Positions 26,217-34,899 are shown, numbered from the stretch's first letter. The stretch is DNA of 64,000 bases from Tritonibacter horizontis (GCF_001518015.1 NZ_LPUY01000095.1:62001-126000); one strand, 5' to 3'. Notes: generated from the letters alone by a model not told the origin. Numbers and translations: made by a program.

Positions 26217-26618
26217 ATGGCTAAAAGACCCTTCTGAGAGACCCGATTGGCGCACTACATAGATCGTCGTGTGCTTGAGCTGAAACCCCGGAAATCACAG
26301 GCTGAAATTGCGGCGGACGCAGGGTTCACAAACCCGAACGTGGTCAGCATGATTAAATCCGGCGCCAGCAAGCTGCCGTTGGACCGGGTCCCTTCAATGG
26401 CAAAAGCACTGGAGTGTGATCCTGCCTATTTGCTTCGGTTAGCAATGGAACAGACAGTCGGTGACACCGCAGCTCAAGCGATCCTCGATATCTTGGGAAC
26501 GCCTGTTTCCGAAAACGAGACAGGTTGGCTTGTTGCGATCAGAGATGCGTCCGGCAACACCGACCCAAGGCTAACCAGCAGAGGTCAAGCTGCCATCAAG
26601 GGGATATTCGGAAAATGA
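26217..26618 (+). CDS. XRE-like DNA-binding protein, with an in-frame TGA near its apparent start
   Basis: From TTG at 26247 the gene encodes 123 residues with a Cro/CI-type helix-turn-helix (KSQAEIAADAGFTNPNVVSM, then LPLDRVPSMAKALECDPAYLL) at about 18-65. However, a better start exists 30 bases upstream: ATG at 26217 behind AGAGGA reads MAKRPF, then TGA at 26235, then ETRLAHYIDRR in the same frame. A Trp-to-stop change at codon 7 would explain this. Either translation begins at TTG or the gene is inactive. Its end overlaps the next small gene by ATGA. No target is known; the ATGTTTAC cluster 200 bases downstream is a candidate. Confidence 0.6.
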
Positions 26619-26800
26619 CCCAGGAAAGCGAGTTGACAGTAAATGAACGAGCATGGTTGCGGTTTTTGCGAGATGTGAGCAGATCTCAAGATCCGCATCC
26701 CACCCTGAATTGTGTTCAACTTCTTCGGCGGCTGATCAAAAAGCGGCAACTGCACATACCCACTGTTGCGAACGCACCGGGAAAAGGAATGGATGGATGA
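26615..26800 (+). CDS. Small hypothetical protein, translationally coupled to the XRE gene
   Basis: A 61-residue ORF whose ATG overlaps the stop of the XRE gene (ATGA). It reads VNERAWLRFLRDVSRSQDPH and later CVQLLRRLIKKRQLHI: two predicted amphipathic helices, basic. I do not recognise the family. The tight overlap is the main reason to call it a gene. Confidence 0.5.
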   Translation: MTQESELTVNERAWLRFLRDVSRSQDPHPTLNCVQLLRRLIKKRQLHIPTVANAPGKGMDG

Positions 26801-26822
26801 TGCACCGTCGCCGAGTCCCGAG

Positions 26823-26949
26823 ATGTTTACATCGATGTTTACATTGCATTGACCAATGTTTACCTCAAACTCCCCCATGTAAACATTCGCTCCATGAAAA
26901 TGGCCCAAACAGACCCGATTTGACCTCGGAATGTTTACCCAATGTTTAC
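26823..26949. repeat. Cluster of six ATGTTTAC motifs (iteron- or operator-like)
   Basis: ATGTTTAC occurs at 26823, 26835, 26856, 26931 and 26942 on the plus strand and inverted (GTAAACAT) at 26879-26886: six copies in 127 bases. The last lies directly before a TTGACA (26956-26961) with 17 bases to GATTTT. It could be a set of operators for the island's XRE protein, or iterons of a lost replicon. Confidence 0.6.
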
Positions 26950-27242
26950 CTAAAGTTGACAAATTCGGCCTGGTTTTCGATTTTTCTCAAGGTTGCATCA
27001 GGAAAAGCTGTTCACCAGGAAAGCATACTAGATGACACTCATGTTGTGTCGATCTTCCAGAACGAAGACCTGTCCCTTTGTTTTACTGAGGGTTTCTCAG
27101 TTCCGTTTTCGATGAGCGGTTGCCGCAAGAAAACGTTTGAAGCGTCGACGGGAGCATTCAAATGGAAACATCGACTTGGTCGTAAGGTTGCTGGAGTAAA
27201 TCCAAGCTATCCTCCTGAACAGTGGTCACGAGCTGTTTCGGG
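26950..27242. other. Gene-free stretch after the ATGTTTAC cluster
   Basis: Open frames exist on both strands but none has a ribosome binding site, protein-like composition or recognisable homology. A promoter-like TTGACA-N17-GATTTT begins at 26956, facing the DUF2293 gene. Confidence 0.4.
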
Positions 27243-27584
27243 ATGATTATTAGAAAATTCGACAGAGAAACTGCGGCAGAATATCTGTCCCTCGAATACC
27301 CAGCCTGTCCAGAAGAATTCAAATCAGAGCTGATCCACCGGATCGCCGATCGGGATTGGAAGGATGCGAACCTACCAAAAGCCACAGGAATTGTGGTGTC
27401 AAATTACATCCGGCATCATTTGACGGTCTATGAACCACTACTTAAGCGCTACAGTCTCACTAGACGCGAGGCAAGGTTATGGGTGTCGGACCGCGTGAAT
27501 GAAATTACTGCACAATGGAGGAAGGGCGCTCCGGTTCGCATCAAGAAGAAAAAACGGAGACGTAGCCGAAAACCGAAGTCCTAG
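27243..27584 (+). CDS. DUF2293-domain protein
   Basis: A 113-residue protein. Residues about 15-95 match DUF2293: YPACPEEFKSELIHRIADRD, KATGIVVSNYIRHHLTVYEP and LTRREARLWVSDRVNEITAQ before a Trp. The tail is very basic (KKKKRRRSRKPKS), which suggests nucleic-acid binding. Function unknown. The ATG at 27243 is preferred over a GTG at 27222; neither has a strong ribosome binding site. Base composition is poorer in GC than neighbours outside the island. Confidence 0.65.
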   Translation: MIIRKFDRETAAEYLSLEYPACPEEFKSELIHRIADRDWKDANLPKATGIVVSNYIRHHLTVYEPLLKRYSLTRREARLWVSDRVNEITAQWRKGAPVRIKKKKRRRSRKPKS

Positions 27585-27649
27585 GAAAATGCGGTGACCG
27601 CTATCCTCGACGCAGGAAAGCAAATCCGGACAGGATATGGTGAAGGATT

Positions 27650-27988
27650 TCAGGCAGAGGCAGAAGCTGCGCTGAAACGCGCCTTCGGATAAAAGTCTAC
27701 GGAGATCTCAAGCAGATGCAGCTCCACCGGTCCGACGATGGCGTAGCTGCGATGGATGATATCCAGTGCAGTAGTAACCCGTTTGGGAGTGGGGTCTTGC
27801 ATAAGAATGGCAAAATGCTGCCCGTGTAACTGCCCCGCAGATGTCGGAGGGAAGGGCGCCCCCCAGTGTTCCCACGCTCTCCTGTTGCTGAGATCCTGAA
27901 CGTAGGGTGCGGCGCCCAGTTCCACCTTCAGCTTTCGGCTCAAGTTTTTACCTGACGTGGGCGAGTTGGTGCGGAATAGAAAAACCAT
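27650..27988 (-). CDS. Hypothetical protein, possibly a truncated gene next to the right attachment site
   Basis: A 112-residue reading frame from ATG at 27988; the frame stays open upstream for about 27 more codons (reading [17 protein letters not shown]) until a TGA near 28070, with no start codon. The C-terminal part HRSYAIVGPVELHLLEISVD looks protein-like. I do not recognise it. Because the open frame runs back almost to the attachment repeat, it may be the 3' part of a gene cut at integration. Confidence 0.35.
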   Translation of the reverse strand: MVFLFRTNSPTSGKNLSRKLKVELGAAPYVQDLSNRRAWEHWGAPFPPTSAGQLHGQHFAILMQDPTPKRVTTALDIIHRSYAIVGPVELHLLEISVDFYPKARFSAASASA

Positions 27989-28058
27989 CCGGTCGACGAG
28001 GGCTTCAACACGGTAGCGGGCACGCCGATGCCTAATTTGCGGAACGTCAGAATTGAAA

Positions 28059-28078
28059 CGTTGCGGATATCATTGCGG
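28059..28078 (+). repeat. Possible integrase arm-type sites, right end
   Basis: CGTTGCGG (28059-28066) and CATTGCGG (28071-28078), 12 bases apart and 11 bases before the right attachment repeat. They match the pair near the left end in sequence, spacing and orientation. Confidence 0.4.
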
Positions 28079-28088
28079 AAGAGCGGTG

Positions 28089-28170
28089 AAAACAACAAAG
28101 GCGCCCGAAGGCGCCTTGTTTTATTGGTCGGAGCGAGAGGATTCGAACCTCCGGCCCCTGCCTCCCGAAG
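28089..28170 (+). repeat. Right attachment repeat (inside tRNA-Pro and its terminator)
   Basis: Identical to 19746-19827. Positions 28125-28170 are the 3' part of the intact tRNA-Pro gene, ending in the anticodon loop; 28089-28124 hold its terminator. Confidence 0.9.
28099..28118 (-). terminator. Terminator of tRNA-Pro
   Basis: AAGGCGCC and GGCGCCTT pair around a 4-base loop, followed on the minus strand by TTGTTGTTTT. It lies just after the tRNA 3' end and is duplicated at the left end of the island. Confidence 0.8.
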
Positions 28171-28201
28171 ACAGTGCTCTACCAGGCTGAGCTACGCTCC
28201 G
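28125..28201 (-). tRNA. tRNA-Pro (anticodon CGG)
   Basis: A 77-base minus-strand gene with encoded CCA. The acceptor stem is CGGAGCG/CGCTCCG, D arm GCTC...GAGC, anticodon stem CTGTC/GGCAG around loop TTCGGGA (anticodon CGG, G at position 37 as usual for proline), T arm GGAGG-TTCGAAT-CCTCT, discriminator A. It is intact although it is the island's integration site, because the incoming element restored the 3' half. Confidence 0.93.
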
Positions 28202-28245
28202 ACCGTGGCGCGTGAATTACCGCTGTGGCCGGTTTTTGGCAAGCC

Positions 28246-29202
28246 CTATTCGGATTGATTTTCCGCAGAATTCCGTTTCAGGAAGAAGGACACATTCATG
28301 CCGCTGCTTGTGACAGCCCGGCTGCGGGTCTGCAGGACCGGCGTGTTGTGAGACCGGCCGCCGCGCGCTTCGCGCAGGACGATATAGACCCCGCTCGCAA
28401 TGATGATCCCGGCACCGACCAGGGTCAGGAGGTCCACATCCTCGCCAAACAGCAGAATGCCAAAGATGGTCGCCCAGATGATCTGGGAATATTGCATCGG
28501 CGCGACGATGGCGGCCTCGCCGATGGAATAGGCATTCACCAGCAAGAGGGTGGCGCAGAAACCGCAGACGGCGATGACCGCCAGGCCGCCCATTTCAGTC
28601 GGCGCCAGCGGGACGTAGACGAAGGGCAGCGCCATCCCCATGACCACCACGGTCGTCAGCATCGGAAACAGCATCAATACGACCCGGCGCTCGACATTGC
28701 TCAGCTTGCGTAGGATCACCGATTGGAAAGCGTTGCCAAAGGCGGCGAGCAGGGCGGCGGCATGGCCAAGGCCCAATTCCGTTTCCCCTGGCCGGAGCAC
28801 GATCATCACGCCGATGAAGCCAACAAGCACAGCCGCCATCCGGGGTAGGCCAACCTTTTCCCCCAGGACCGGAATGGAAAGCAGCGTGATCAGCAGCGGG
28901 GTTGCAAACAGCAGCGCATAGGTCTGGGCCAGTGGCAGCACCGAAAACGCGTAAAAGGCACAGGCGGGGATCACCGACATCGACAGCGACCGCATGGCGG
29001 TCCAGACCGGATGCTTCGGCCGCAGGGTGCCGGGTGTCGCATCGCGCACCATCAACATCGTTAACAAGGGGAAGGACAAAAGGCTGGAAAAGAAGACAAT
29101 CTGAAAGGCGGAGACTTCGGCGCTGACAAATTTCACCACAACGTCATGGGATGAAAAAATCGCATAGGCGATGAGGGCAAAAATGGCAGCTTTGATATTC
29201 AT
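28246..29202 (-). CDS. EamA/DMT-family transporter
   Basis: A 318-residue membrane protein with ten predicted helices in two EamA repeats (IFALIAYAIFSSHDVVVKFV and, in the second half, APMQYSQIIWATIFGILLFG), typical of drug/metabolite exporters. GTGACAAA precedes the ATG at 29202; an ATG at 29232 is also possible. Substrate cannot be told. It is the first chromosomal gene after the island, 44 bases upstream-side of the tRNA. Confidence 0.87.
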   Translation of the reverse strand: MNIKAAIFALIAYAIFSSHDVVVKFVSAEVSAFQIVFFSSLLSFPLLTMLMVRDATPGTLRPKHPVWTAMRSLSMSVIPACAFYAFSVLPLAQTYALLFATPLLITLLSIPVLGEKVGLPRMAAVLVGFIGVMIVLRPGETELGLGHAAALLAAFGNAFQSVILRKLSNVERRVVLMLFPMLTTVVVMGMALPFVYVPLAPTEMGGLAVIAVCGFCATLLLVNAYSIGEAAIVAPMQYSQIIWATIFGILLFGEDVDLLTLVGAGIIIASGVYIVLREARGGRSHNTPVLQTRSRAVTSSGMNVSFFLKRNSAENQSE

Positions 29203-29333
29203 TTTGTCACCAGAATGGCTATTGGGAAACATGGCATCGGCAGGGTCCCTATAGCGCTAACTCCGCCAGGGGGGCGCTTGCAAGGGTGGAATGCAACCTT
29301 GGGGCAAGGTTTTTGGCGGCGTGAAACACAAAA

Positions 29334-29353
29334 GGCCGGGGATCACCCCGGCC
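29334..29353 (-). terminator. Rho-independent terminator after leuB
   Basis: GGCCGGGG (29334-29341) pairs with CCCCGGCC (29346-29353); the minus strand continues TTTTGTGTTTC. Confidence 0.75.
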
Positions 29354-29380
29354 TCGTCTTGTCGTGATGGCTCAATCAGA

Positions 29381-30484
29381 TCAGAGGCTTGCGTCCAGCG
29401 CCGCCACGATCACATCGCCCATTTCCGAGGTGGAGATCGGCGTCGCCCCTTCTTCGCCCAGCAGGTCGGCGGTGCGGGCACCGTTGGCCAGCGCGGTTTC
29501 GACGGCGGCTTCAACGCGATCCGCTTCGCTGCCAAGGTCAAAGCTGTAGCGCAGCGCCATGGCGAAGGACAGGATACAGGCGATGGGGTTCGCCTTGCCC
29601 TGACCGGCGATATCCGGTGCGGAGCCGTGAACGGGTTCATACAGCGCCTTGGGGCGGCCATTGGCCATCGGGGCCCCAAGCGAGGCCGAGGGCAACATGC
29701 CAAGGCTGCCGGTCAGCATCGCCGCGGCATCGGACAGGAGGTCGCCGAACAGGTTGTCGGTGACGATGACATCGAACTGCTTGGGCCAGCGGCACAGCTG
29801 CATCGCACCGGCGTCCGCATACATGTGCGACAGCGCCACCTCGGGGTAGTCCTTGGCGACTTCGGTGACGACTTCACGCCACAGAATGCCAGACTCCATC
29901 ACGTTGGCTTTTTCCATCGAACAGAGTTTTTTGCCGCGACGCATGGCCAATTCAAACGCGGACCGGGCCACGCGGTCGATCTCGCTTTCGGTGTAGCGCT
30001 GGGTATTGATGCCGACGCGCTCGTTGCCTTCTTCGAAGATGCCACGGGGTTCGCCGAAATAGATACCGGAGGTCAGTTCGCGCACGATCATGATATCCAG
30101 ACCCGCGACAACGTCCTTTTTCAGCGAGGAGAAATCTGCCAGCGCGTCAAAACACTGTGCCGGGCGCAGGTTGGAGAACAGGTCCATTTCCTTGCGCAGG
30201 CGCAAGAGGCCGCGCTCTGGTTTCACGGAGAAATCCAGCTCGTCATATTTCGGGCCACCAACCGCGCCAAGCAGAACGGCATCAACCTCCTGCGCGCGGG
30301 CCATGGTGTCATCATGCAGCGGTGTCCCATGGGCGTCATAGGCGGCGCCACCGACCAGGTCCTCGCTCACATCGAACTGAATGTCGCGCTTGGCGCCGAA
30401 CCAGGAAATGACCTTTTTGACTTCTGTCATGACCTCGGGGCCGATACCGTCACCGGGCAAAATCAGAATCGATGGATTGGACAT
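29381..30484 (-). CDS. leuB: 3-isopropylmalate dehydrogenase
   Basis: A 367-residue enzyme of leucine biosynthesis that oxidises and decarboxylates 3-isopropylmalate with NAD. Seen are [14 protein letters not shown], the substrate-site Arg residues in [35 protein letters not shown], the Mg/NAD region [19 protein letters not shown] and the C-terminal [19 protein letters not shown]. The ATG at 30484 follows AAAGGAG. LeuD and leuC lie 2.4 kb upstream in the same direction, with two unrelated genes between. Confidence 0.96.
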   Translation of the reverse strand: MSNPSILILPGDGIGPEVMTEVKKVISWFGAKRDIQFDVSEDLVGGAAYDAHGTPLHDDTMARAQEVDAVLLGAVGGPKYDELDFSVKPERGLLRLRKEMDLFSNLRPAQCFDALADFSSLKKDVVAGLDIMIVRELTSGIYFGEPRGIFEEGNERVGINTQRYTESEIDRVARSAFELAMRRGKKLCSMEKANVMESGILWREVVTEVAKDYPEVALSHMYADAGAMQLCRWPKQFDVIVTDNLFGDLLSDAAAMLTGSLGMLPSASLGAPMANGRPKALYEPVHGSAPDIAGQGKANPIACILSFAMALRYSFDLGSEADRVEAAVETALANGARTADLLGEEGATPISTSEMGDVIVAALDASL

Positions 30485-30577
30485 GCAATTACTCCTTTGG
30501 CGTGTTGCCAATGGGCCTAGCGGGCTGTTGTCGCCGGGTCAATAATGGCGGGTCATAATCCTGCGCCAGAGGGCGGT

Positions 30578-31612
30578 TCAGCGTTGGATATCGATCCAAA
30601 CCAACCCATGCCGGCTGCCCGCACTGCGCAGGATGCCGGAGCCCACAACCGTGAGCTCGGAGGAGGGCAGGATATAGTCCACCCGCATCGGGCCGGTGCT
30701 GTCCCAAACCACGGTGTGAGAGGCGCCGGTTTCGTCTTGGGGAATAGGGGCCGAAAGGCGCGGGTCGTTCAGCAATTGCAAAAGCGCATCCTTGTGCCCC
30801 TCGCCGCGAAGCGGGTCATTGTTGGCATCGCCAAGCAGGACAAATGGGGGCTGAGGCACGGGGCCATAGGTCTCACCCAGTGCCCCATCCAGGAAATGCT
30901 GCCAGAGCAGGATTTCATCCGCGTTGCGGCGTCCGTTGCGGTCTTCTGGTCCATCAAACACCGGCGGTGCGGCGTGAAAGGTCATCACCCACAGGCGGCT
31001 GCCCGTTGCAATCTGGATCGGTACGGCCCAATGGCTGACAGAGGACAGGCGCAGCACTTGCGCAATATCCGCATTGGGGTAGGGCTGGCCGTCTTGTGTC
31101 CGGGGCATCCGGTGATGCGGCAGCGTGTGCCACCGGATGTCGGTCAGGTCGATGGCATCTGCTGCGACGATTGGGTGTCGGGACAGCAGCGCAAGGCCGC
31201 TTTGGCCGGTAAAACGTCCCCAGCCCCAGGCATCCTCCGGCTCGCCCAGCCGGTCATCGCCATCCAGGTCCAAACCCGAGGCAACGCCTGCATTCGGTCG
31301 CCGCGTGAAGCTGTAGGGATAGGGCATCCCGGCCTCTGCCAGGCGCTGTTGCAAGGCTTCCAGCGTCTGGCTGTCGTGATCCCAGTCAATGCTTTGCAGG
31401 GCGAGGATGTCCGCATCCGCCGTAACGATGGTCGCGAGCACTTCGGTGATCTGAGGATCGGTATCCCGCAGCAGGTCCCGCAGCAGCAGGCCCGGCCCCT
31501 TACGGCTGAGTTCGGTATTGAAGGTCGCCAGACGCACGGTTTGCGCAGGCAAGACAGCGCCGGAGACAAGCCAGAACAGCAAGGCCGCACTGGCTGCTGC
31601 GGCCCGTCTCAT
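30578..31612 (-). CDS. Endonuclease/exonuclease/phosphatase-family protein
   Basis: A 344-residue protein with a signal peptide (about 1-26, ending GAVLPAQT) and an EEP fold: RLATFNTEL, ADILALQSIDWDHDSQTLEA (Gln replaces the usual Glu), LLGDANNDPL and the terminal GSRHGLVWIDIQ with the catalytic His. Such secreted family members may be nucleases or phosphodiesterases. It overlaps the upstream membrane-protein gene by 4 bases. Gln in place of the metal-binding Glu could affect activity. Confidence 0.8.
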   Translation of the reverse strand: MRRAAAASAALLFWLVSGAVLPAQTVRLATFNTELSRKGPGLLLRDLLRDTDPQITEVLATIVTADADILALQSIDWDHDSQTLEALQQRLAEAGMPYPYSFTRRPNAGVASGLDLDGDDRLGEPEDAWGWGRFTGQSGLALLSRHPIVAADAIDLTDIRWHTLPHHRMPRTQDGQPYPNADIAQVLRLSSVSHWAVPIQIATGSRLWVMTFHAAPPVFDGPEDRNGRRNADEILLWQHFLDGALGETYGPVPQPPFVLLGDANNDPLRGEGHKDALLQLLNDPRLSAPIPQDETGASHTVVWDSTGPMRVDYILPSSELTVVGSGILRSAGSRHGLVWIDIQR

Positions 31613-32439
31613 ACCGTCTGCAGGTCCTTGTCGTGGTCGAAGGAGCGGCGTTTCTGTTCGATCAGATCAGCAACCCGCAGGCGGGCCATGCCGCGCGTGA
31701 TCATGCTGGCAGGCACCATTGCCCAGCCGGTCACGCACCAGATCAGCAGCTGTGGATTGCCCAGCAACGCCGGATCAAACAGGCTGGCTGACATCTGGAT
31801 AAGCGCCGGAACCAGGAACGGCATCAGGACGCCGGCAATGATGTGCAGTTTGGCATCACGCTGCAGCCGCGTCACCACATCGCCGCCGGTGGTGGGGTCA
31901 AACAGTGGCAGGTTGACCCAGACATTAAAAGCGCCGTTGGACAGCGGCCAGTTGCGCAGCCGGATCACGCAGGCGAAATAGGCGACAGAGATCAACGAGA
32001 TAAGATAGGCAAGGCCAGCCGCGGCCCGCACCAGTTCCACCGTGTATTGCGGCACATCGGTCGGCATCATCAGCCGGGTCAGCTGCACGGGCGAATAGGC
32101 AAAATCCAGCTTTTCGCCTAGGCTCAAGGCCATTTTGTGCACCAATGCGGTCAGGCCGGTGGGCTGAAAGGGATGGCTGGCAAGCAGGCTCAGCAGGACC
32201 ATGCAGAGCGCAATAAAGAAAAACCGGCTGCGGTTGAGGGGCGGGGCGTTGCGGAATTCAAGAAAGCTGGGAAAGTGCGAGTAATACTCGGCAAAGACCA
32301 GCCCGCCGGCCAGCAGGGCCATAAGTGTCACGATTTCCGGAGATTGCGTCGCCGCAACCGGCAACAGCAACGAGGGCAACGCGATCAGCAATGCCACCAA
32401 TAGCCCGCGAATGGCCGCGCTCGTCATGCGTGCAAGCAC
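31609..32439 (-). CDS. Multi-pass membrane protein of unknown function
   Basis: A 276-residue protein with about six hydrophobic segments (RGLLVALLIALPSLLLPVAA, RFFFIALCMVLLSLLA, LAYLISLISVAYFACVI, IIAGVLMPFLVPALIQM). No domain recognised. It shares a 4-base overlap with the endonuclease/phosphatase gene, so the two are coupled. Confidence 0.75.
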   Translation of the reverse strand: MLARMTSAAIRGLLVALLIALPSLLLPVAATQSPEIVTLMALLAGGLVFAEYYSHFPSFLEFRNAPPLNRSRFFFIALCMVLLSLLASHPFQPTGLTALVHKMALSLGEKLDFAYSPVQLTRLMMPTDVPQYTVELVRAAAGLAYLISLISVAYFACVIRLRNWPLSNGAFNVWVNLPLFDPTTGGDVVTRLQRDAKLHIIAGVLMPFLVPALIQMSASLFDPALLGNPQLLIWCVTGWAMVPASMITRGMARLRVADLIEQKRRSFDHDKDLQTV

Positions 32440-32799
32440 TTGTGTGTTCCTTCACCCAGGGGTCTTCCGGTTTTTTTGTGGAATGACCCGGTATGAAGCA
32501 CCCTGACTCATGCCAGACTGCTCTGCCTCATTTTTGCCCCAATCCTGCACGCCGTCGCGGCTTTTCTCAAGCGCAACGGGGTGGAAATGTCTCAAATTTG
32601 AAACACCGCTGCGGATGTGATGCCCGGCTGCATCAATGTTCAATCAGGAAATCATCGACTTACCGGCGTGTCGTTGCGCGATCCTTGTACAACAGGGGCG
32701 GGCTGCGGCTTGTCTTTAGAAGTTAAAAATTATGGCAAATTTGTGCCTTTTGGTGTGTTTCAGCCACCGCGGAACCCGCCCGCAAGGGCCCGCATGTAA
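32440..32799. other. Gene-free stretch between the membrane-protein gene and leuD
   Basis: About 360 bases without a credible gene. It holds an 18-bp near-palindrome at 32588-32605 (TGTCTCAAA and TTTGAAACA, one mismatched pair), a candidate operator for the leftward gene at 32439. AT-rich sequence near 32720-32745 may be a promoter. Confidence 0.4.
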
Positions 32800-32829
32800 G
32801 ATGGGCCGCCCAAACCGGAGCGGCCCATC
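32800..32829 (-). terminator. Terminator-like hairpin after leuD
   Basis: GATGGGCCGC (32800-32809) and GCGGCCCATC (32820-32829) form a perfect 10-bp stem with a 10-base loop, 46 bases after the leuD stop. The T tract on the minus strand is poor (TTACATG). Confidence 0.55.
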
Positions 32830-32874
32830 TGTGATAGTTGCCTGTCGCCGACAGCGGTCAGCGGCCCTCAGGTC

Positions 32875-33480
32875 TCAGACCCAGGGGCGGGCCTGAGCGG
32901 CATTGGCTTCGAAAGCCTGGATTGCATCGCCCTTTTCCAGTGTCAGCCCGATATCGTCGAGACCGTTCAGCAGGCAATGCTTGCGGAAGGGATCGACGTC
33001 GAACTTGATCACTTCGCCATCAGAGGTGGTGATTTCCTGCGCTTCCAGATCCACGGTCATCCGGGCGTTTTCGCCTTTTTCGGAGTCCGCCATCAGCAGG
33101 TCCACCTGCTCCTGTGGCAGCACGATGGGCAGCATGCCGTTCTTGAAGCAGTTGTTGAAGAAAATATCGGCAAAGGAGGTGGAGACCACGACCTTGATAC
33201 CGAAATCTTCCAGCGCCCAGGGCGCATGCTCGCGCGAGGAGCCGCAGCCGAAGTTGTCACCGGCCACCAGGATCGAGGTTTCGCGGTAGGCAGGCTTGTT
33301 GAGAATGAAGTCGGGATTCTCGTTGCCATCGCGATCAAACCGCATCTCGTCAAAAGCGTGCACGCCAAGGCCGGAGCGTTTGATGGTTTTCAGGAACTGC
33401 TTGGGAATGATCATATCGGTGTCGATATTGACCAGCGGCATCGGCGCCGCAATCCCGGTGAAGGTTTCGAATTTTTTCAT
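32875..33480 (-). CDS. leuD: 3-isopropylmalate dehydratase small subunit
   Basis: A 201-residue subunit with the conserved [20 protein letters not shown] near the start, [20 protein letters not shown] and [20 protein letters not shown]. With LeuC it isomerises 2-isopropylmalate to 3-isopropylmalate. It follows leuC after 12 bases. Confidence 0.95.
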   Translation of the reverse strand: MKKFETFTGIAAPMPLVNIDTDMIIPKQFLKTIKRSGLGVHAFDEMRFDRDGNENPDFILNKPAYRETSILVAGDNFGCGSSREHAPWALEDFGIKVVVSTSFADIFFNNCFKNGMLPIVLPQEQVDLLMADSEKGENARMTVDLEAQEITTSDGEVIKFDVDPFRKHCLLNGLDDIGLTLEKGDAIQAFEANAAQARPWV

Positions 33481-33492
33481 GACGCTGGCTCC

Positions 33493-34899
33493 TTACTGCA
33501 GCTCGCGGATATCGGTCAGCTTGCCGGTGACAGCAGCAGCGGCGGCCATGGCTGGCGACACAAGGTGCGTGCGCCCCTTGAAGCCCTGGCGGCCTTCGAA
33601 ATTGCGGTTGGAGGTCGAGGCACAGCGCTCGCCTTCGCTCAGCTGGTCGGGGTTCATTGCCAGACACATGGAACAGCCCGCCAGACGCCATTCAAACCCA
33701 GCCTCGGTAAAGATCTCGGCAAGGCCTTCTTCTTCAGCCTGGGCGCGGACCAGACCGGAGCCAGGCACCACCATGGCCCGCATGCCGTCCTTGACCTTCT
33801 TGCCCTTGAGCACTTCGGCCGCGGCGCGGAGATCTTCGATGCGACCATTGGTGCAGGACCCGATAAAGACGGTGTCGATCTCGATGTCGGTCAGCTTCAT
33901 GCCGGGGGTCAGCCCCATGTAGTCCAACGCGCGTTTCGCCGCCTCGACCTTGCCACCGGTGAAATCCTCGGGGGCGGGGACCGTTGCGGTGATCGGCAGT
34001 GCATCCTCGGGCGAGGTGCCCCAGGTGACGGTCGGAGCGATGTCCTCGCCCCGGATGGTCAGCACCTTGTCGAAATGCGCATCGTCATCGGAGTAGAGGG
34101 TCTTCCACCAGGCCAGCGCGGCTTCCCACTGGGCGCCCTTGGGGGCGTGGGGACGGCCGTTGACATAGGCATAGGTGGTTTCGTCCGGGGCGATCAGACC
34201 GGCGCGGGCGCCGCCTTCGATCGCCATGTTGCAGATGGTCATACGGCCTTCCATCGACAGATCGCGGATCGCTTCACCGCAATATTCGATGACATAGCCA
34301 GTGCCGCCGCCGGTGCCGGTCTCGCCGATGATGGTCAGAACGATGTCCTTGGCGGTGACGCCCGGTGACAATTTACCGGTGATCTCGACCTTCATGTTCT
34401 TGGATTTCTTCTGGATCAACGTCTGGGTCGCCAGGACGTGCTCCACCTCGGAGGTGCCGATGCCATGCGCCAGGGCGCCAAAAGCACCATGGGTCGCGGT
34501 ATGGCTGTCGCCACAGACCACGGTCATGCCGGGCAGGGTCCAGCCCTGTTCGGGGCCGACGATATGCACGATCCCCTGACGCACGTCGTTCACCGGGTAA
34601 TAGTGTACGCCGAATTCACGCGCGTTGGTGTCCAGTGCGGCCACCTGGATGCGGCTGTCCTCGGGCATCTGGTCGGGGTTGTCACGCCCCGGGGTGGTCG
34701 GCACGTTGTGATCCGGCACCGCGATGGTCTTGTCCGGCGCATGCACCTTGCGGCCGGCCAGACGCAGACCTTCAAAGGCCTGAGGGCTGGTGACCTCGTG
34801 CACGAGGTGGCGGTCGATATAAAGCAGGCAGGTGCCGTCTTCCGCTTCATGCGCAACATGCGCATCCCAGATCTTGTCATAGAGTGTTTTGGGGGACAT
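33493..34899 (-). CDS. leuC: 3-isopropylmalate dehydratase large subunit
   Basis: A 468-residue aconitase-family protein with the [4Fe-4S] Cys residues in [14 protein letters not shown] and [17 protein letters not shown], plus [20 protein letters not shown]. Length and motifs are normal. It starts 12 bases before leuD's frame and is divergent from the MscS-channel gene. Confidence 0.96.
   Translation of the reverse strand: MSPKTLYDKIWDAHVAHEAEDGTCLLYIDRHLVHEVTSPQAFEGLRLAGRKVHAPDKTIAVPDHNVPTTPGRDNPDQMPEDSRIQVAALDTNAREFGVHYYPVNDVRQGIVHIVGPEQGWTLPGMTVVCGDSHTATHGAFGALAHGIGTSEVEHVLATQTLIQKKSKNMKVEITGKLSPGVTAKDIVLTIIGETGTGGGTGYVIEYCGEAIRDLSMEGRMTICNMAIEGGARAGLIAPDETTYAYVNGRPHAPKGAQWEAALAWWKTLYSDDDAHFDKVLTIRGEDIAPTVTWGTSPEDALPITATVPAPEDFTGGKVEAAKRALDYMGLTPGMKLTDIEIDTVFIGSCTNGRIEDLRAAAEVLKGKKVKDGMRAMVVPGSGLVRAQAEEEGLAEIFTEAGFEWRLAGCSMCLAMNPDQLSEGERCASTSNRNFEGRQGFKGRTHLVSPAMAAAAAVTGKLTDIRELQ

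Larger units (their letters stand above)
19746..28170. mobile_element. Genomic island integrated in tRNA-Pro(CGG), bounded by 82-bp direct repeats
   Basis: The 82-bp sequence at 19746-19827 recurs exactly at 28089-28170 in the same orientation. In the right copy it forms the 3' part of an intact tRNA-Pro and its terminator; the left copy is a tRNA remnant followed by unrelated DNA. This is the footprint of site-specific integration by a tyrosine recombinase. Contents are accessory: IS481 remnant, HD-GYP gene, TRAP transporter with GntR, frameshifted FecCD piece, XRE gene, repeat cluster, DUF2293. No integrase gene is recognisable inside, so the element appears decayed or was mobilised by another. 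Confidence 0.85.

Noticed and set aside
26653-27246. 197-codon plus-strand frame through the ATGTTTAC cluster
   Set aside because: Cys/His-rich, low-complexity translation created by the repeats, no ribosome binding site, and it overlaps the small coupled gene in another frame.
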